The position numbers were made by a program, and so were the translations under genes. Under the pieces are notes generated by a model. The model was not told the origin of the DNA. It saw only the letters and a list, made by a program, of their open reading frames with translations, and did not search any database. Source: Pseudomonas japonica (GTDB lineage: Bacteria; Pseudomonadota; Gammaproteobacteria; Pseudomonadales; Pseudomonadaceae). From it: a stretch of 64,000 bases of DNA. Shown here piece by piece: positions 9,133 to 17,666 of the stretch (within the stretch, counting starts at the first letter, position 1; every line of letters begins with the position of its first letter). Location of the stretch: the NCBI RefSeq assembly GCF_900188455.1, contig NZ_FZOL01000003.1:62001-126000 (forward strand), in the 5' to 3' direction.

Positions 9133-9791
9133 GCATCCGCGCCCGCGCCAGCGCGGATGCCAGACCCAAGGCCGGTGGGCTGGTTCGAGGCCCGCGCGGT
9201 CGTGGGCGCGCGGCGGCGCAGGGCAAGGTCGACTGGCCGGCGACCCTGCTCGGCGGGCGCCCGCGCCTGCGTGGCGATCTGCGCTGGAAACAGCGCAGCG
9301 CCGAGTCCCCCGAACTGTGGCTGGTGATCGTCGACGCCTCGGCCTCGACCCGCCGGCATCAGGCCTTGAGCCGGGCCAAGGGGGTATTGGCGACGCTCTT
9401 CGACCAGGCCTATCGCGCCCGCGCCCGCCTGGCGCTGCTCACCGCCAGTGGCGAGACACCGCACTGGCAGCGCCATGGCCTGAAGGCCTCGGCGGCCTTG
9501 CAGCCGTGGCTGGCGCAGTTGGGGGCGGGGGGCGGCACGCCGTTGCTGGCGGCACTGCAGCAGGCGCGAGCGTGGCTGTTGCGGCGGCAGCGGCAAATGC
9601 CCGGTGAGCGCCAGCGCTGCCTGCTGTTCACCGACGGACGACTGCGTCTGGACGGGGCATTGCAAGCCTTGCCCTGTGACACCTTGCTGATCGATATGGA
9701 GCGTGCGCCGATTCGTCTGGGCCGCGCCCGCCAGCTCGCCGAGGAACTACGGGCGGATTATCGACATATCGACGAGTTGCCGCTGGAATAA
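9057..9791 (+). CDS. VWA-domain chelatase subunit (ChlD/CobT-like)
   Basis: 244 residues. After a basic Gly/Arg-rich leader, a von Willebrand A domain begins with LWLVIVDASAS, the DxSxS metal-ion-dependent adhesion site. GGGTPLLAAL carries the second MIDAS threonine and CLLFTDGR the third element. In magnesium- and cobaltochelatases the VWA subunit pairs with the AAA+ ATPase and docks on the large subunit, so this is the likely CobT substitute. The start at 9057 overlaps the preceding gene by 76 nt; a start further in is possible because the leader is not conserved-looking. Confidence 0.83.
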   Translation: MGRDAGADGGDGGPARGAGLAKKALSIRARASADARPKAGGLVRGPRGRGRAAAQGKVDWPATLLGGRPRLRGDLRWKQRSAESPELWLVIVDASASTRRHQALSRAKGVLATLFDQAYRARARLALLTASGETPHWQRHGLKASAALQPWLAQLGAGGGTPLLAALQQARAWLLRRQRQMPGERQRCLLFTDGRLRLDGALQALPCDTLLIDMERAPIRLGRARQLAEELRADYRHIDELPLE

Positions 9792-9841
9792 GTGCGGTGA
9801 AGTGTCGCAGCGACAATTGAATACAACATTGCGACTAATAA

Positions 9842-9867
9842 AAAAGTGCACCCGAGGGTGCACTTTT
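9842..9867. terminator. Bidirectional intrinsic terminator
   Basis: AAAAGTGCACCC and GGGTGCACTTTT form a perfect 12-bp stem with a 2-nt GA centre (in practice a 4-nt loop). T-runs exist on both strands. It lies between the chelatase operon and the convergent gene at 9892, and probably serves both. Confidence 0.88.
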
Positions 9868-9891
9868 CAATTGCGCGCGCAGCGCTGGAAG

Positions 9892-10158
9892 TTAGCGGGG
9901 CATGGACCAGGGTTGCAGGTCGTAGCCTTTCTGCCGCAGTTCGGCGCGGACTTCCTCGATCAGATGGGCCCATTGCGCCGGGTCGGAATAAGTGCTGCTC
10001 GATACTTGCTTGCTGCCAATGCGGGTGCTGGTCCGGTCGATCACTGCCAGGCTCAGCTCGCCAGTGCCGTTCGGTGCATCCCAGGCGACGCACTGGAAGG
10101 GTTCGAAGGCATGGTCGGCAATCAGCAGGGCTTCGTTGACACGCAGCGGAGCGTTCAT
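9892..10158 (-). CDS. Conserved hypothetical protein, 88 residues
   Basis: A soluble 88-residue protein, acidic in the middle, starting MNAPLRVNEALLIADHAFEP and ending QPWSMPR. No membrane segment, signal peptide or catalytic motif is evident. It converges on the cob operon across a shared terminator and has an AGAC-type purine-rich stretch just before the ATG. I do not recognise the family; codon use resembles the neighbours, so it looks like a genuine core gene. Confidence 0.6.
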   Translation of the reverse strand: MNAPLRVNEALLIADHAFEPFQCVAWDAPNGTGELSLAVIDRTSTRIGSKQVSSSTYSDPAQWAHLIEEVRAELRQKGYDLQPWSMPR

Positions 10159-10482
10159 GGGGGCGGTCTCTCTAGTGGTCCCAAACAGCGAAAGAAAGTT
10201 GCCGGGGCGTCAAACGCGGCGGCAGGTTATTTGTACTGATGTCCGAAGTAACCGGAGAAGTCACACCGGTCGGAAAATTTTTTATGCGGGCGTCGAACAT
10301 TCTCTTTTTCCTGGCGCTTGTGACGTTGAATTAACAGGAAAATTCCATGAAGGAAATGTAATGAAATTTTTCGGCGGACAGACGGTACTTGGGCTATTGG
10401 CGTTCGTTGCTACTGTTACGAAAAGGTCTGGCAACATGCTGTTTCCACTCGATTTTCCATTAATTGACGTCAAGGAAAGATC

Positions 10483-11808
10483 ATGCTCGAGCCCGCTCCG
10501 AACCGCCGCTTGCTGGTCGTCGATCCCTGTGACGACTGTCATCGCCTCCTCCCCGGTTTGCGCAGCGTCGGCTGGGATGTGCACAGCTGTACCCTGGCCG
10601 GTGCCCTGGAGCATGCCTGCGATGTCGGTCTGCTGCGATTGCAGGCGGCGCACCTGCAGCGTCCGGAGGCGGTGAAGGACCTGATCAGCCGCAGCGGCGC
10701 CGAGTGGATTGTCGTGCTCAGCCCGCAGGAACTGCGCTCGCAGAAGGTAGGCGATTTCGTCTGCGAGTGGTTTTTCGACTTCCATACCTTGCCGTTCGAC
10801 GTATCGCGGGTGCAGGTCACCCTCGGTCGTGCCTTTGGCATGGCGCGCCTGCGCGGCAAGGGCGCGACCCAGGCCGAGGAGCCGGAGCACGAACTGCTCG
10901 GCGAGAGCCGGCCGATCCGCGAGTTGCGCAAGTTGTTGAGCAAACTGGCGCCGACCGAGTCGCCGGTGCTGATCCGTGGCGAGAGCGGGACCGGCAAGGA
11001 ACTGGTGGCGCGCACCCTGCATCGCCAGTCATCGCGCCACGACAAGCCGTTCGTAGCGATCAATTGCGGGGCGATTCCCGAGCACCTGATCCAGTCCGAA
11101 CTGTTCGGCCACGAGAAGGGCGCGTTCACCGGCGCCCACCAGCGCAAGGTGGGGCGCATCGAAGCGGCCAATGGCGGCACGCTGTTTCTCGACGAGATCG
11201 GCGATCTTCCCTTGGAGTTGCAGGCCAATCTCCTGCGTTTTCTTCAGGAGAAGCATATCGAGCGGGTCGGTGGCAGCCAGCCGATCGCGGTGGACGTGCG
11301 GGTCCTGGCGGCCACCCACGTCGACCTGGAAAGTGCCATTCTCACTGGGCGCTTCCGCGAGGACCTGTATTACCGGCTCAATGTCCTGCAGGTGGTGACC
11401 GCGCCGCTGCGCGACCGGCATGGCGACCTGTCGATGCTCGCCAGTCATTTTTCCCGCTTCTACAGCCTGGAGACCGGGCGTCGGCCACGCACCTTCAGCG
11501 AGGAAGCCCTCAGTGCCATGGGCCGGCATGACTGGCCGGGCAATGTGCGCGAGTTGGCCAACCGGGTACGGCGCGGCCTGGTGCTGGCCGAAGGACGGCA
11601 GATCGAGGCGCAGGACCTGGGGCTGCATGACCAGCACAATCAGGTGGCGCCCATGGGCACCCTGGAAGATTACAAGCACCAGGCCGAGCGTCAGGCACTG
11701 TGCGACGTGCTCAACCGGCACAGCGACAACCTGAGCATCGCGGCGAAGGTCCTGGGGGTGTCGCGGCCGACTTTCTACCGGCTGTTGCACAAGCATCAGA
11801 TTCGCTGA
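10483..11808 (+). CDS. VpsR-like sigma-54-dependent transcriptional activator
   Basis: 441 residues. The N-terminal 135 residues form a receiver-like domain (VDPCDDCHRLLPGLRSVGW) resembling VpsR rather than a classic phospho-receiver. The AAA+ core has Walker A GESGTGKE at 166-173, GAFTGA at 213-218 (sigma-54 contact) and Walker B GTLFLDEIG at 232-240. A Fis-type helix-turn-helix closes the protein (LGVSRPTFYRLLHKHQIR). VpsR-like proteins control biofilm matrix genes in response to c-di-GMP. Its position next to the fap operon makes fap a plausible target. The intact GAFTGA argues that it works with RpoN. Confidence 0.82.
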   Translation: MLEPAPNRRLLVVDPCDDCHRLLPGLRSVGWDVHSCTLAGALEHACDVGLLRLQAAHLQRPEAVKDLISRSGAEWIVVLSPQELRSQKVGDFVCEWFFDFHTLPFDVSRVQVTLGRAFGMARLRGKGATQAEEPEHELLGESRPIRELRKLLSKLAPTESPVLIRGESGTGKELVARTLHRQSSRHDKPFVAINCGAIPEHLIQSELFGHEKGAFTGAHQRKVGRIEAANGGTLFLDEIGDLPLELQANLLRFLQEKHIERVGGSQPIAVDVRVLAATHVDLESAILTGRFREDLYYRLNVLQVVTAPLRDRHGDLSMLASHFSRFYSLETGRRPRTFSEEALSAMGRHDWPGNVRELANRVRRGLVLAEGRQIEAQDLGLHDQHNQVAPMGTLEDYKHQAERQALCDVLNRHSDNLSIAAKVLGVSRPTFYRLLHKHQIR

Positions 11809-11842
11809 AGGGCGGTGACGCCACCGGCCCCTTCCGCCTCAA

Positions 11843-12173
11843 GGCCGCCAGGTGCCTGTCTTGAGTCTTGCAGCGCCCTCCAGATCGAGCGCCGCCCGCG
11901 CGGCGCATCGCGAGCGCGCTCGCTCCTACATTTGTTGCAACGTACCTATGCCTGACAGGCCATAGTTGTTCGCCTTGTCGGCACGACGCGATACCGAGCC
12001 GAACCCGACAGCCTCCCCGCGATACATCGCCGCAAGACAAAGGCTGGCAACTCAACTTTCACAGGCCATGGCACGTTGCAATAGATGTGGGAGCGGATTC
12101 ATCCGCGATGCGCCGCGCGGGCGGCGCTCGATCTCAAGAGCGCTGCAAGACTCAAGACAGGCGCCTGGCGGCC
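11843..12173. repeat. Pair of 100-bp inverted repeats carrying REP-like sequence
   Basis: Copy A (11843-11942) and copy B (12074-12173) are inverted copies of one another over about 100 bp, with most differences in the part next to the spacer. Each includes a GAGCGCCGCCCGCGCGGCGC palindromic core. Copy B contains GTGGGAGCGGATTCATCCGC, close to the Pseudomonas REP consensus. The 131-bp spacer has no convincing gene. It lies between two convergent operons. Confidence 0.8.
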
Positions 12174-12354
12174 TTTATGCGGTTCCTCGTCAAGCCGTCA
12201 AAGATGTGTAGATACCCATGCTGGATGGGGCAGGTGCGTAGCACCCTTCGGCGGGAGCGGGCGTTTTTCGTCCATTTTGCCACCAAGACAAAATGGACCC
12301 GCCGTAGAGGCGGAAGGGACCAGTGGCGTCGCCGCCTGCAACGAAGAACCAAAC
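12174..12354. other. Intergenic stretch with a hairpin, no gene seen
   Basis: The segment contains a perfect 9-bp hairpin TCCATTTTG / CAAAATGGA (about 12273-12298). I recall this hairpin and the following CGCCGTAGAGGCGGAAGGGA as a dispersed sequence in Pseudomonas intergenic regions, often next to REPs; this is recollection, not a search. No coding region is supported here. Confidence 0.4.
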
Positions 12355-12382
12355 AAAAGGGGACCTCGCAAGGTCCCCTTTT
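12355..12382. terminator. Terminator at the 3' end of the fap operon
   Basis: AAAAGGGGACCT, CGCA loop, AGGTCCCCTTTT: a perfect 12-bp stem with T-runs on both strands, 8 nt beyond the fapF stop. It ends the leftward fap operon. Confidence 0.9.
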
Positions 12383-12390
12383 GTGCTGGA

Positions 12391-13689
12391 TCAGAAGTAG
12401 TACGGGAATTTCAGGCTGAAGGTGAAGTCCGGCGCATCGTCGGTCAGGCCGATGGAGAGGTTGGGCACGATGGTCAGGTTGTCGCTCGCCGCCAGGGTCA
12501 TGCCGACGTTGAAGTAGGCGGCATTGGCGTCGCTGTTGACCACCGAGGCCCAGTCGGCGCCATCTTCCTTGATCTTCGACCGACGCTGGATCAGGTCGGA
12601 GAAGGAGAACGACATACTCATCTTCTCGTTCAGGGCGAAGGCGATACCGGCGCCGATCTGGAAGCTGTCACCCAGCTTGACTTTGCCGCCGACCTTCTGG
12701 TTCGGGGTGGAACTGATGTCGCTGAACGATTCTTCCATGTTGTAGGTGTACGACAGGCTGCCGAACAGCACCGCCGGGTCGAAGGTCTTGACCAGGGAGA
12801 TGCCCGGGGTGATCGACCAGACACCGTTGCCGGTGGGCAGGCTTTCCGGGTAGCTCAGGCTGCTGTTGGTCGGCGAGGTGCGCAGTTTGATGCCGAACGG
12901 GTCCTTGCCGGTGGGCGCCTTGACCCGCAGGCTGAACACCGCGTCCGGGGCGTATTCCGACTCATCCATGAACTTGTAGGCGATACCCATGTTGACGTCG
13001 CCGATGGTCGGATCGCGGGTCACGCTTTCTTCCGACAGGGAGTTGCCCGCACCACCGGCGTCGTCCGGCGTACCACCGGCACCGCCGGACTGGAACTTGG
13101 TTTCGCGATAGACCACGGGAACGTTGATATCGAACTGCCAGCGCTGGTTCAGGTTGTAGCGCCCGGTCAGGTCCATGGTCCAGGTGTCGGAGCGGATCCG
13201 GTCGAGGTTGATGTTGCCGAGGAAGATCGAGTCCAGCGCGAGGAAGCCGTTGAGCAGCAATTGCTTGGTGTCGTAGCGGGCATAGGTGAGGCCGGTCTCG
13301 AAACTGAACTTGCCGCCACCGAAGAAGCCGCTGGCCTCGTCATACAGGTTGGAAACGCTCTGTGCCGGTGACGAATCGTCCTTGAGCGACTCGCCGTAGG
13401 AACTGCCAGCCGCGGCGACGGTCTGTCCCGACCCCTGGGGTTGGCTGGGTTTGCTTGCTGGCGAACGCACCAGGCGCTTGGGTTGCTGTGCCGCGGGTTG
13501 TTCCTCGACCTGGCGAACCCGCTGTTCCAGGACCATCAGGGCCTGTTGCTGCTGCTCGTAACGTTGCTTGAGGGCCTGCAACTCCTGTTTGAGGGCATCG
13601 ACCTGTGGATCCTGCGCTGCGTAGAGCAGCGACGAGGGTACTAGAGTGCTCAGACAAACGACTGCATTGAGTGACAACGAGCGGTGCAT
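12391..13689 (-). CDS. fapF: FapF, outer-membrane amyloid secretion channel
   Basis: 432 residues. It has a signal peptide (start to SLLYAAQ), then a coiled coil (about 25-65: [20 protein letters not shown]), a linker rich in Pro/Ser/Gln, and a C-terminal beta-barrel with alternating aromatic residues ending FSLKFPYYF, a typical outer-membrane terminal signal. FapF trimerises and exports FapB, FapC and FapE through its barrel, with the coiled coil gating the pore. It is the last gene of the operon. Confidence 0.93.
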   Translation of the reverse strand: MHRSLSLNAVVCLSTLVPSSLLYAAQDPQVDALKQELQALKQRYEQQQQALMVLEQRVRQVEEQPAAQQPKRLVRSPASKPSQPQGSGQTVAAAGSSYGESLKDDSSPAQSVSNLYDEASGFFGGGKFSFETGLTYARYDTKQLLLNGFLALDSIFLGNINLDRIRSDTWTMDLTGRYNLNQRWQFDINVPVVYRETKFQSGGAGGTPDDAGGAGNSLSEESVTRDPTIGDVNMGIAYKFMDESEYAPDAVFSLRVKAPTGKDPFGIKLRTSPTNSSLSYPESLPTGNGVWSITPGISLVKTFDPAVLFGSLSYTYNMEESFSDISSTPNQKVGGKVKLGDSFQIGAGIAFALNEKMSMSFSFSDLIQRRSKIKEDGADWASVVNSDANAAYFNVGMTLAASDNLTIVPNLSIGLTDDAPDFTFSLKFPYYF

Positions 13690-13738
13690 AGGTTAGCCGT
13701 CCCTTCCAACTGCGCAATAAGTTGAAACAGAGCGTAGA

Positions 13739-14479
13739 TCAATATCCGGAAATGCGAAGGCCTTTGAGTTGATCCAGATTGCAGTTGAGGGCGCCTGCGG
13801 TCGGCATGTTGTCGCGCAGTACGACATTGAGCTGGGTGAGGTTGTTGACGGCGTTGTTGCCGCCGAGGAGGGTGGTGGACTGCAATATGCCGCCGTCGGC
13901 CAGGCGCTGCAGGCTGGCGCCCTGGCCATTGGCGGCCTGGATGCCCATCTGGATGCCGTTGGCCGTGGAGGCGATGCTGATCGCCCCGGCGTTGTTGCTG
14001 GCGTTGATGACGGTGCCGCTGGCCAGTGCCTGGCCCTGTGGCGCATCCATCTGCGGCGCCTGGCCGGCCTCTCTCACATTGATCTGCACGTTGTTGTAGG
14101 AGCTGTTGTAGTCGCCGGCGGCCCGGGTCACCTGGGTCACGCCCTGGCCGCTGCCCAGGCCCGCGCCACCGCTCACGCTGCCGTAGCCCTGGGCGGTCGA
14201 GGTGCCGCTGCCGTTTTCCGTGGTGGTGGAGACATAGAACTGCGGCTTGAAGGTGGACTGCTGCACCTGCAGGCTCGCGGTGGCGCCGATACGGTCGCCA
14301 TTGGCGTTCTGCCAGGTGCTGCTCATGACCACGCCGAAGCTGATGATGCGGCCGGGCATCACGTAGCGACCGCGCAACTGAGACAGTTCCTGGTCGTGCA
14401 CTTCGATGGGCTTGAACTGTGCCTGGGCTGGAAGGCTGGCGGCCACGCAGAGGGCAACTACCCAGCTTGAAGTCTTCAT
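13739..14479 (-). CDS. fapE: FapE, minor amyloid component
   Basis: 246 residues with a signal peptide (MKTSSWVVALCVAASLPAQAQ). The mature part is rich in Asn, Gln, Ser and Gly, with imperfect repeats such as NNAGAISIASTANGIQMGIQ and ends GLRISGY. FapE is secreted through FapF and is found in small amounts in Fap fibrils. It lies between fapD (40-nt gap) and fapF (49-nt gap) as in the canonical operon. Confidence 0.9.
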   Translation of the reverse strand: MKTSSWVVALCVAASLPAQAQFKPIEVHDQELSQLRGRYVMPGRIISFGVVMSSTWQNANGDRIGATASLQVQQSTFKPQFYVSTTTENGSGTSTAQGYGSVSGGAGLGSGQGVTQVTRAAGDYNSSYNNVQINVREAGQAPQMDAPQGQALASGTVINASNNAGAISIASTANGIQMGIQAANGQGASLQRLADGGILQSTTLLGGNNAVNNLTQLNVVLRDNMPTAGALNCNLDQLKGLRISGY

Positions 14480-14519
14480 CGCATGCTCCCTGGAGCTTCC
14501 TGCTCACCTGTTCTTGGAT

Positions 14520-15221
14520 TTAGAAGAAGTCGCTCTGGATGAAACCGAACTCCATCAACTGGGCATCGTCGATGGGTTTGAAACCGTTGAGCTGGTGCTT
14601 GGCGGTCAGCGGTTCCGGCGGCATGAGCAGGGCATTGGCCTTGTCGTAGCCGGGACCGATGACGGCGAAGATGATGCCGTTCCAGCCTTTGACGAAATCG
14701 TCGAACTTGTAGCGTTTGTTACCCAGCACCGGGTCGCCGACGTATACCCAGTCCTTTTCCGTGCGTTGCAGCACGACGAAGTGCTTGTAGCCGCGGATAT
14801 CCATCAGAACCACTACCGGGATGCTCACGCTCTGCAGGCTTTCCGGCGGGATCCGGTAGCCGCGGGCACGCATGCCCAGGCTTTCCACGTAGCGTTTCAT
14901 GTCGAGCATGGAGAAACCCTGGACGCGGACCTGATCGTGATCGGATTGGGCGAGCATGCCCTGGATGATGTGGGCTTCGTCCACGTCCAGCCAGTAGGCC
15001 TGCTTGAGGATGGTGCCGAGGGCGGCAGCGCCGCAACTGAAGTCGGTCTTCTGTTGCACCAGGTTGGCGAAGCGCCGTTCGCGCAGGCTCTGTACCGGTT
15101 TGTAGATCACTGTGCCGCCGGGCAGGGCGGCGATCGCCATCTGCGCGGCACCGGCTTCGCCGGTCTGAATGCCCAGGACTACCGCCAGCGTCAGCATCAA
15201 TGCGCGCATGAGCTTCCCCAC
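14520..15221 (-). CDS. fapD: FapD, C39-like cysteine protease of the Fap system
   Basis: 233 residues with an N-terminal signal peptide. The papain-like C39 core shows QKTDFSCGAAAL (oxyanion Gln and catalytic Cys, about residues 57-68), YKHFVVL (catalytic His, about 148) and GDPVLG (Asp, about 165). FapD is needed for Fap export or processing in the periplasm. All three catalytic positions are present, so it should be active. Confidence 0.92.
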   Translation of the reverse strand: MGKLMRALMLTLAVVLGIQTGEAGAAQMAIAALPGGTVIYKPVQSLRERRFANLVQQKTDFSCGAAALGTILKQAYWLDVDEAHIIQGMLAQSDHDQVRVQGFSMLDMKRYVESLGMRARGYRIPPESLQSVSIPVVVLMDIRGYKHFVVLQRTEKDWVYVGDPVLGNKRYKFDDFVKGWNGIIFAVIGPGYDKANALLMPPEPLTAKHQLNGFKPIDDAQLMEFGFIQSDFF

Positions 15222-15269
15222 CCTTAAGAATTCAAGGAAAGGGGCCCCGAAGGGCCCCGATCAAGGCTG

Positions 15270-16274
15270 TTACAGACCGGTGCAGGCTTTGCAACCTGCG
15301 GCGATGGACAGCGAGTTGCTTTGTTGGTTGCCACTGCCTGCGGACACGTTGGCACCGATGTTGCCCGACACGCCGTTCAGCGAGTTGGTCAGCGAAGCGG
15401 TGTTGGTCACAGGGTTGACCCAGCCGCTTGGGGTCAGCACTTGGTAGGAGGCGTAGCCGAACAGCGCGAAGTCGCCTTCTTCGTGGAACTTCAGCGGATC
15501 CTTGTCAGTGCGGCCGCCACGATCGTTGTCATGATGACCACCACCATGACCGCCACCGTTGTTGCTTTCGTCTTCCACGTAGCCCCAACCGTTGCCCTCG
15601 TAGCGGCCGGCGGCATAGAAGGTGGAATGGAGGGTTTTGGTGTCGTAGGTGCGGTCGGCTTCGTTGGTGGTTCTCAGGCCAGTGACGGTCTGGTTGGCTG
15701 CGGCCGAGGCCACGGCTACGCGACCGCCGGATACGGCGATGGCCAGGTTGTTTTTCTGTTGGTTGAAGTCGCCGGCGGTAACGTTGATGCCGATGTTGCC
15801 GGCACTGCCGTTGCCCGAGTTGTTGAGGGTAGCGGTGTTTTTGGTGGAGTAGTTCTTGACGGTGTTGGCGATGTTGTTCTGAGTCGCGCTGGACACGGCC
15901 ATGGCGCTACCGAAGATGAAGTTCTCATCGGCGGTGGCGATGGCGGCCACGTTGTCTTGTTGGTTGCCGTCACCGGCGGCGGTGTTGGCGCCCAGGTTGC
16001 CCTGCGAGCCGTTGGCCGAATTTTCCATTTTGGCATCGTTGCGGGTGGCTTCGTTTTTCACGAAGTTGCCGGCGTTGGTCTGGACGTCGATCACGGTGGC
16101 CGCGGCGCCGGCGTTGATCAGCAGGCTCAGGAGGTAGTTGGTATTGTCGTTGTTGTGGTGGCCGCCGCCGTGATGGCCACCGCGGTTGTCGTCACGACCA
16201 CCCGCTTGTGCAGCAACTGCCATGACCGCTGCGAGTGCGAATACCAGAGGCTTGAGTGCCATTTGTGGTTTCAT
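15270..16274 (-). CDS. fapC: FapC, main functional amyloid subunit
   Basis: 334 residues: signal peptide, a His/Gly/Asp-rich linker (GHHGGGHHNND) and three imperfect amyloid repeats with the pattern NSxNGxxGNIGxNxxAGxxNQQxN. They are separated by spacers, the second being long and also His/Gly-rich. The C-terminus carries a CKAC motif (CxxC), usual in FapC. It forms the bulk of extracellular Fap fibrils that stiffen biofilms. I chose the ATG at 16274, preceded by GGAGAAACACC, over an in-frame ATG at 16289. Confidence 0.93.
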   Translation of the reverse strand: MKPQMALKPLVFALAAVMAVAAQAGGRDDNRGGHHGGGHHNNDNTNYLLSLLINAGAAATVIDVQTNAGNFVKNEATRNDAKMENSANGSQGNLGANTAAGDGNQQDNVAAIATADENFIFGSAMAVSSATQNNIANTVKNYSTKNTATLNNSGNGSAGNIGINVTAGDFNQQKNNLAIAVSGGRVAVASAAANQTVTGLRTTNEADRTYDTKTLHSTFYAAGRYEGNGWGYVEDESNNGGGHGGGHHDNDRGGRTDKDPLKFHEEGDFALFGYASYQVLTPSGWVNPVTNTASLTNSLNGVSGNIGANVSAGSGNQQSNSLSIAAGCKACTGL

Positions 16275-16327
16275 GGTGTTTCTCCGCATTATCTTTTTTA
16301 GGTTAAGTGTTGTGTTGCTGTTTCGGG

Positions 16328-16897
16328 TCAGTCAGCGACCCGGACGCTCAGGGTGTTGGCCATTCGGTTGCCCACCCCGGCGCTCTGATTCAACTGGACG
16401 ACACCCCGGCTGCCGGTGAAAGCCTGGTCACTCGTGTTGACCTGGCGACTGCCGGGGAGGTTGTCCGTTGGATCGGAGCTGTTGGACAGCGCCACGTTCT
16501 GCTGGAGCAGGACGCTGTCATCGATGCTTTGCGGTACCGCGCTGATGCTGATGCGCACCGCGTTGGCCTGTTGAGTCCCGGTACCGGCGGACTGGTTGAT
16601 GCCCAGTACGCCGCTGCCGTTGCTGAATGCGTTGCCGCCGATATTGGCGCTGGCATCGACGGCGCGGCTGGCCGGGGTGTCGATGCGCTGGATGATGTGC
16701 GTGGTGGCGCTGGCCTCGTGGCCGATGGCGATGGCCCGGCTGTTGTTCTGTTGTTGCATGTCGCCGGCGGCCTGGTTGATCGACAGGTTGCCCTGGTAGT
16801 TCCGGGCGCTGTTGTCGACGTTGGCGTTGTCCTGCACCGGAGCGGCGAGGGTGGCGGTACTGCAGAACATGGCGAGGAACAGCAGGCTGGCTTTCAT
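16328..16897 (-). CDS. fapB: FapB, amyloid nucleator
   Basis: 189 residues: signal peptide ending STATLAAP and three FapC-like repeats (for example NSARNYQGNLSINQAAGDMQ and NGSGVLGINQSAGTGTQQAN). FapB is the minor subunit thought to nucleate FapC polymerisation. The start codon is 1 nt downstream of the fapA stop, so the two are translationally linked. Confidence 0.92.
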   Translation of the reverse strand: MKASLLFLAMFCSTATLAAPVQDNANVDNSARNYQGNLSINQAAGDMQQQNNSRAIAIGHEASATTHIIQRIDTPASRAVDASANIGGNAFSNGSGVLGINQSAGTGTQQANAVRISISAVPQSIDDSVLLQQNVALSNSSDPTDNLPGSRQVNTSDQAFTGSRGVVQLNQSAGVGNRMANTLSVRVAD

Positions 16898-16898
16898 C

Positions 16899-17369
16899 TC
16901 ATTTGCTTCCCGTGAGGATCTGCAGCGGAGCGAGGCCGGCGCCGATGGCCGAACCAACCCGGTTGGAGATGCCGGCGCCGGGGCCCGCGCCGCCTCCGGT
17001 GCCGCCACCACCGATGTTGCCCATGCCGGGCAGGGTGGTCGGTACGGCGTTGACCCCACGCACACCGTTGCTGGCATCCGGCAGCAGCACCCGGTTCACC
17101 GTGGCGCCGCTGGCGACACTGGCGAAGTCGCCGTCGCTCAGTTCGTTGCTGGTCTGCGCGGTGATGCGGGTCGAGGCATTGGTATTGACGGTCAGCGGAT
17201 TCGGATCGGGATGGTTGCTGCGAATGGCGGGCCGGACCTTGACGTCGCGGGTCAGGACCACCACGCCATTGCCTTCGGACTGGGCCTGGGCATGGGCGGC
17301 GAGGAGAGAAGCACCGAGGGTGCATCCGACAAGCATGAGGTGAATCAGGTTTTTATTATGAATCCCCAC
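16899..17369 (-). CDS. fapA: FapA, periplasmic chaperone-like Fap protein
   Basis: 156 residues with a signal peptide (LIHLMLVGCTLGASLLAAHAQAQ). The mature chain lacks full amyloid repeats and ends in a Gly-rich stretch (GNIGGGGTGGGAGPGAGI). FapA is the first gene of the operon and is thought to keep FapC soluble in the periplasm. No other strong start codon is present nearby. Confidence 0.88.
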   Translation of the reverse strand: MGIHNKNLIHLMLVGCTLGASLLAAHAQAQSEGNGVVVLTRDVKVRPAIRSNHPDPNPLTVNTNASTRITAQTSNELSDGDFASVASGATVNRVLLPDASNGVRGVNAVPTTLPGMGNIGGGGTGGGAGPGAGISNRVGSAIGAGLAPLQILTGSK

Positions 17370-17547
17370 GGCGGCGGTTCCTTCTTCTGAGCGCTGGCCC
17401 GTTCAGCGTTGCGAGAGAAAGAGCAGAAGCCGTGCCGCTTTTTGTTTCTTATTGGAAATCAATGGTTTGCGCGAATGTGACGAGAATACGTCGCGTTGAC
17501 TGTAAAGGCGCTGAGACAGTGCAGTGATGGCACTCTGGGAAACAGCG

Positions 17548-17562
17548 GCGAAAGGCTTGCCC
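17548..17562 (-). promoter_or_regulatory. Candidate sigma-54 promoter for fapA-F
   Basis: On the minus strand, GGGCAAGCCTTTCGC matches the -24/-12 pattern TGGCACG-N4-TTGC at 8 of 11 fixed positions, with the essential GG and GC dinucleotides 10 nt apart. It is about 180 nt upstream of fapA, and a sigma-54 activator gene is nearby. The match is modest and the leader would be long, so confidence is limited. Confidence 0.35.
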
Positions 17563-17666
17563 ATGGGCTTTCTGGCGCTGCTGTATCAATGCTGTAACAG
17601 TCCTGCGGCATGTGGTGCCGCAGGCTCTGTATCGAGGGTTGCCGTGGGGTGGGGTGTATCAGCGGG

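Noticed and set aside
15270-16897. FapB/FapC repeats as a CRISPR-like or DGR-like repeat set
   Set aside because: The repeats are within coding sequence, differ by synonymous and conservative changes, and follow the known amyloid pattern; there is no adenine bias against a template.
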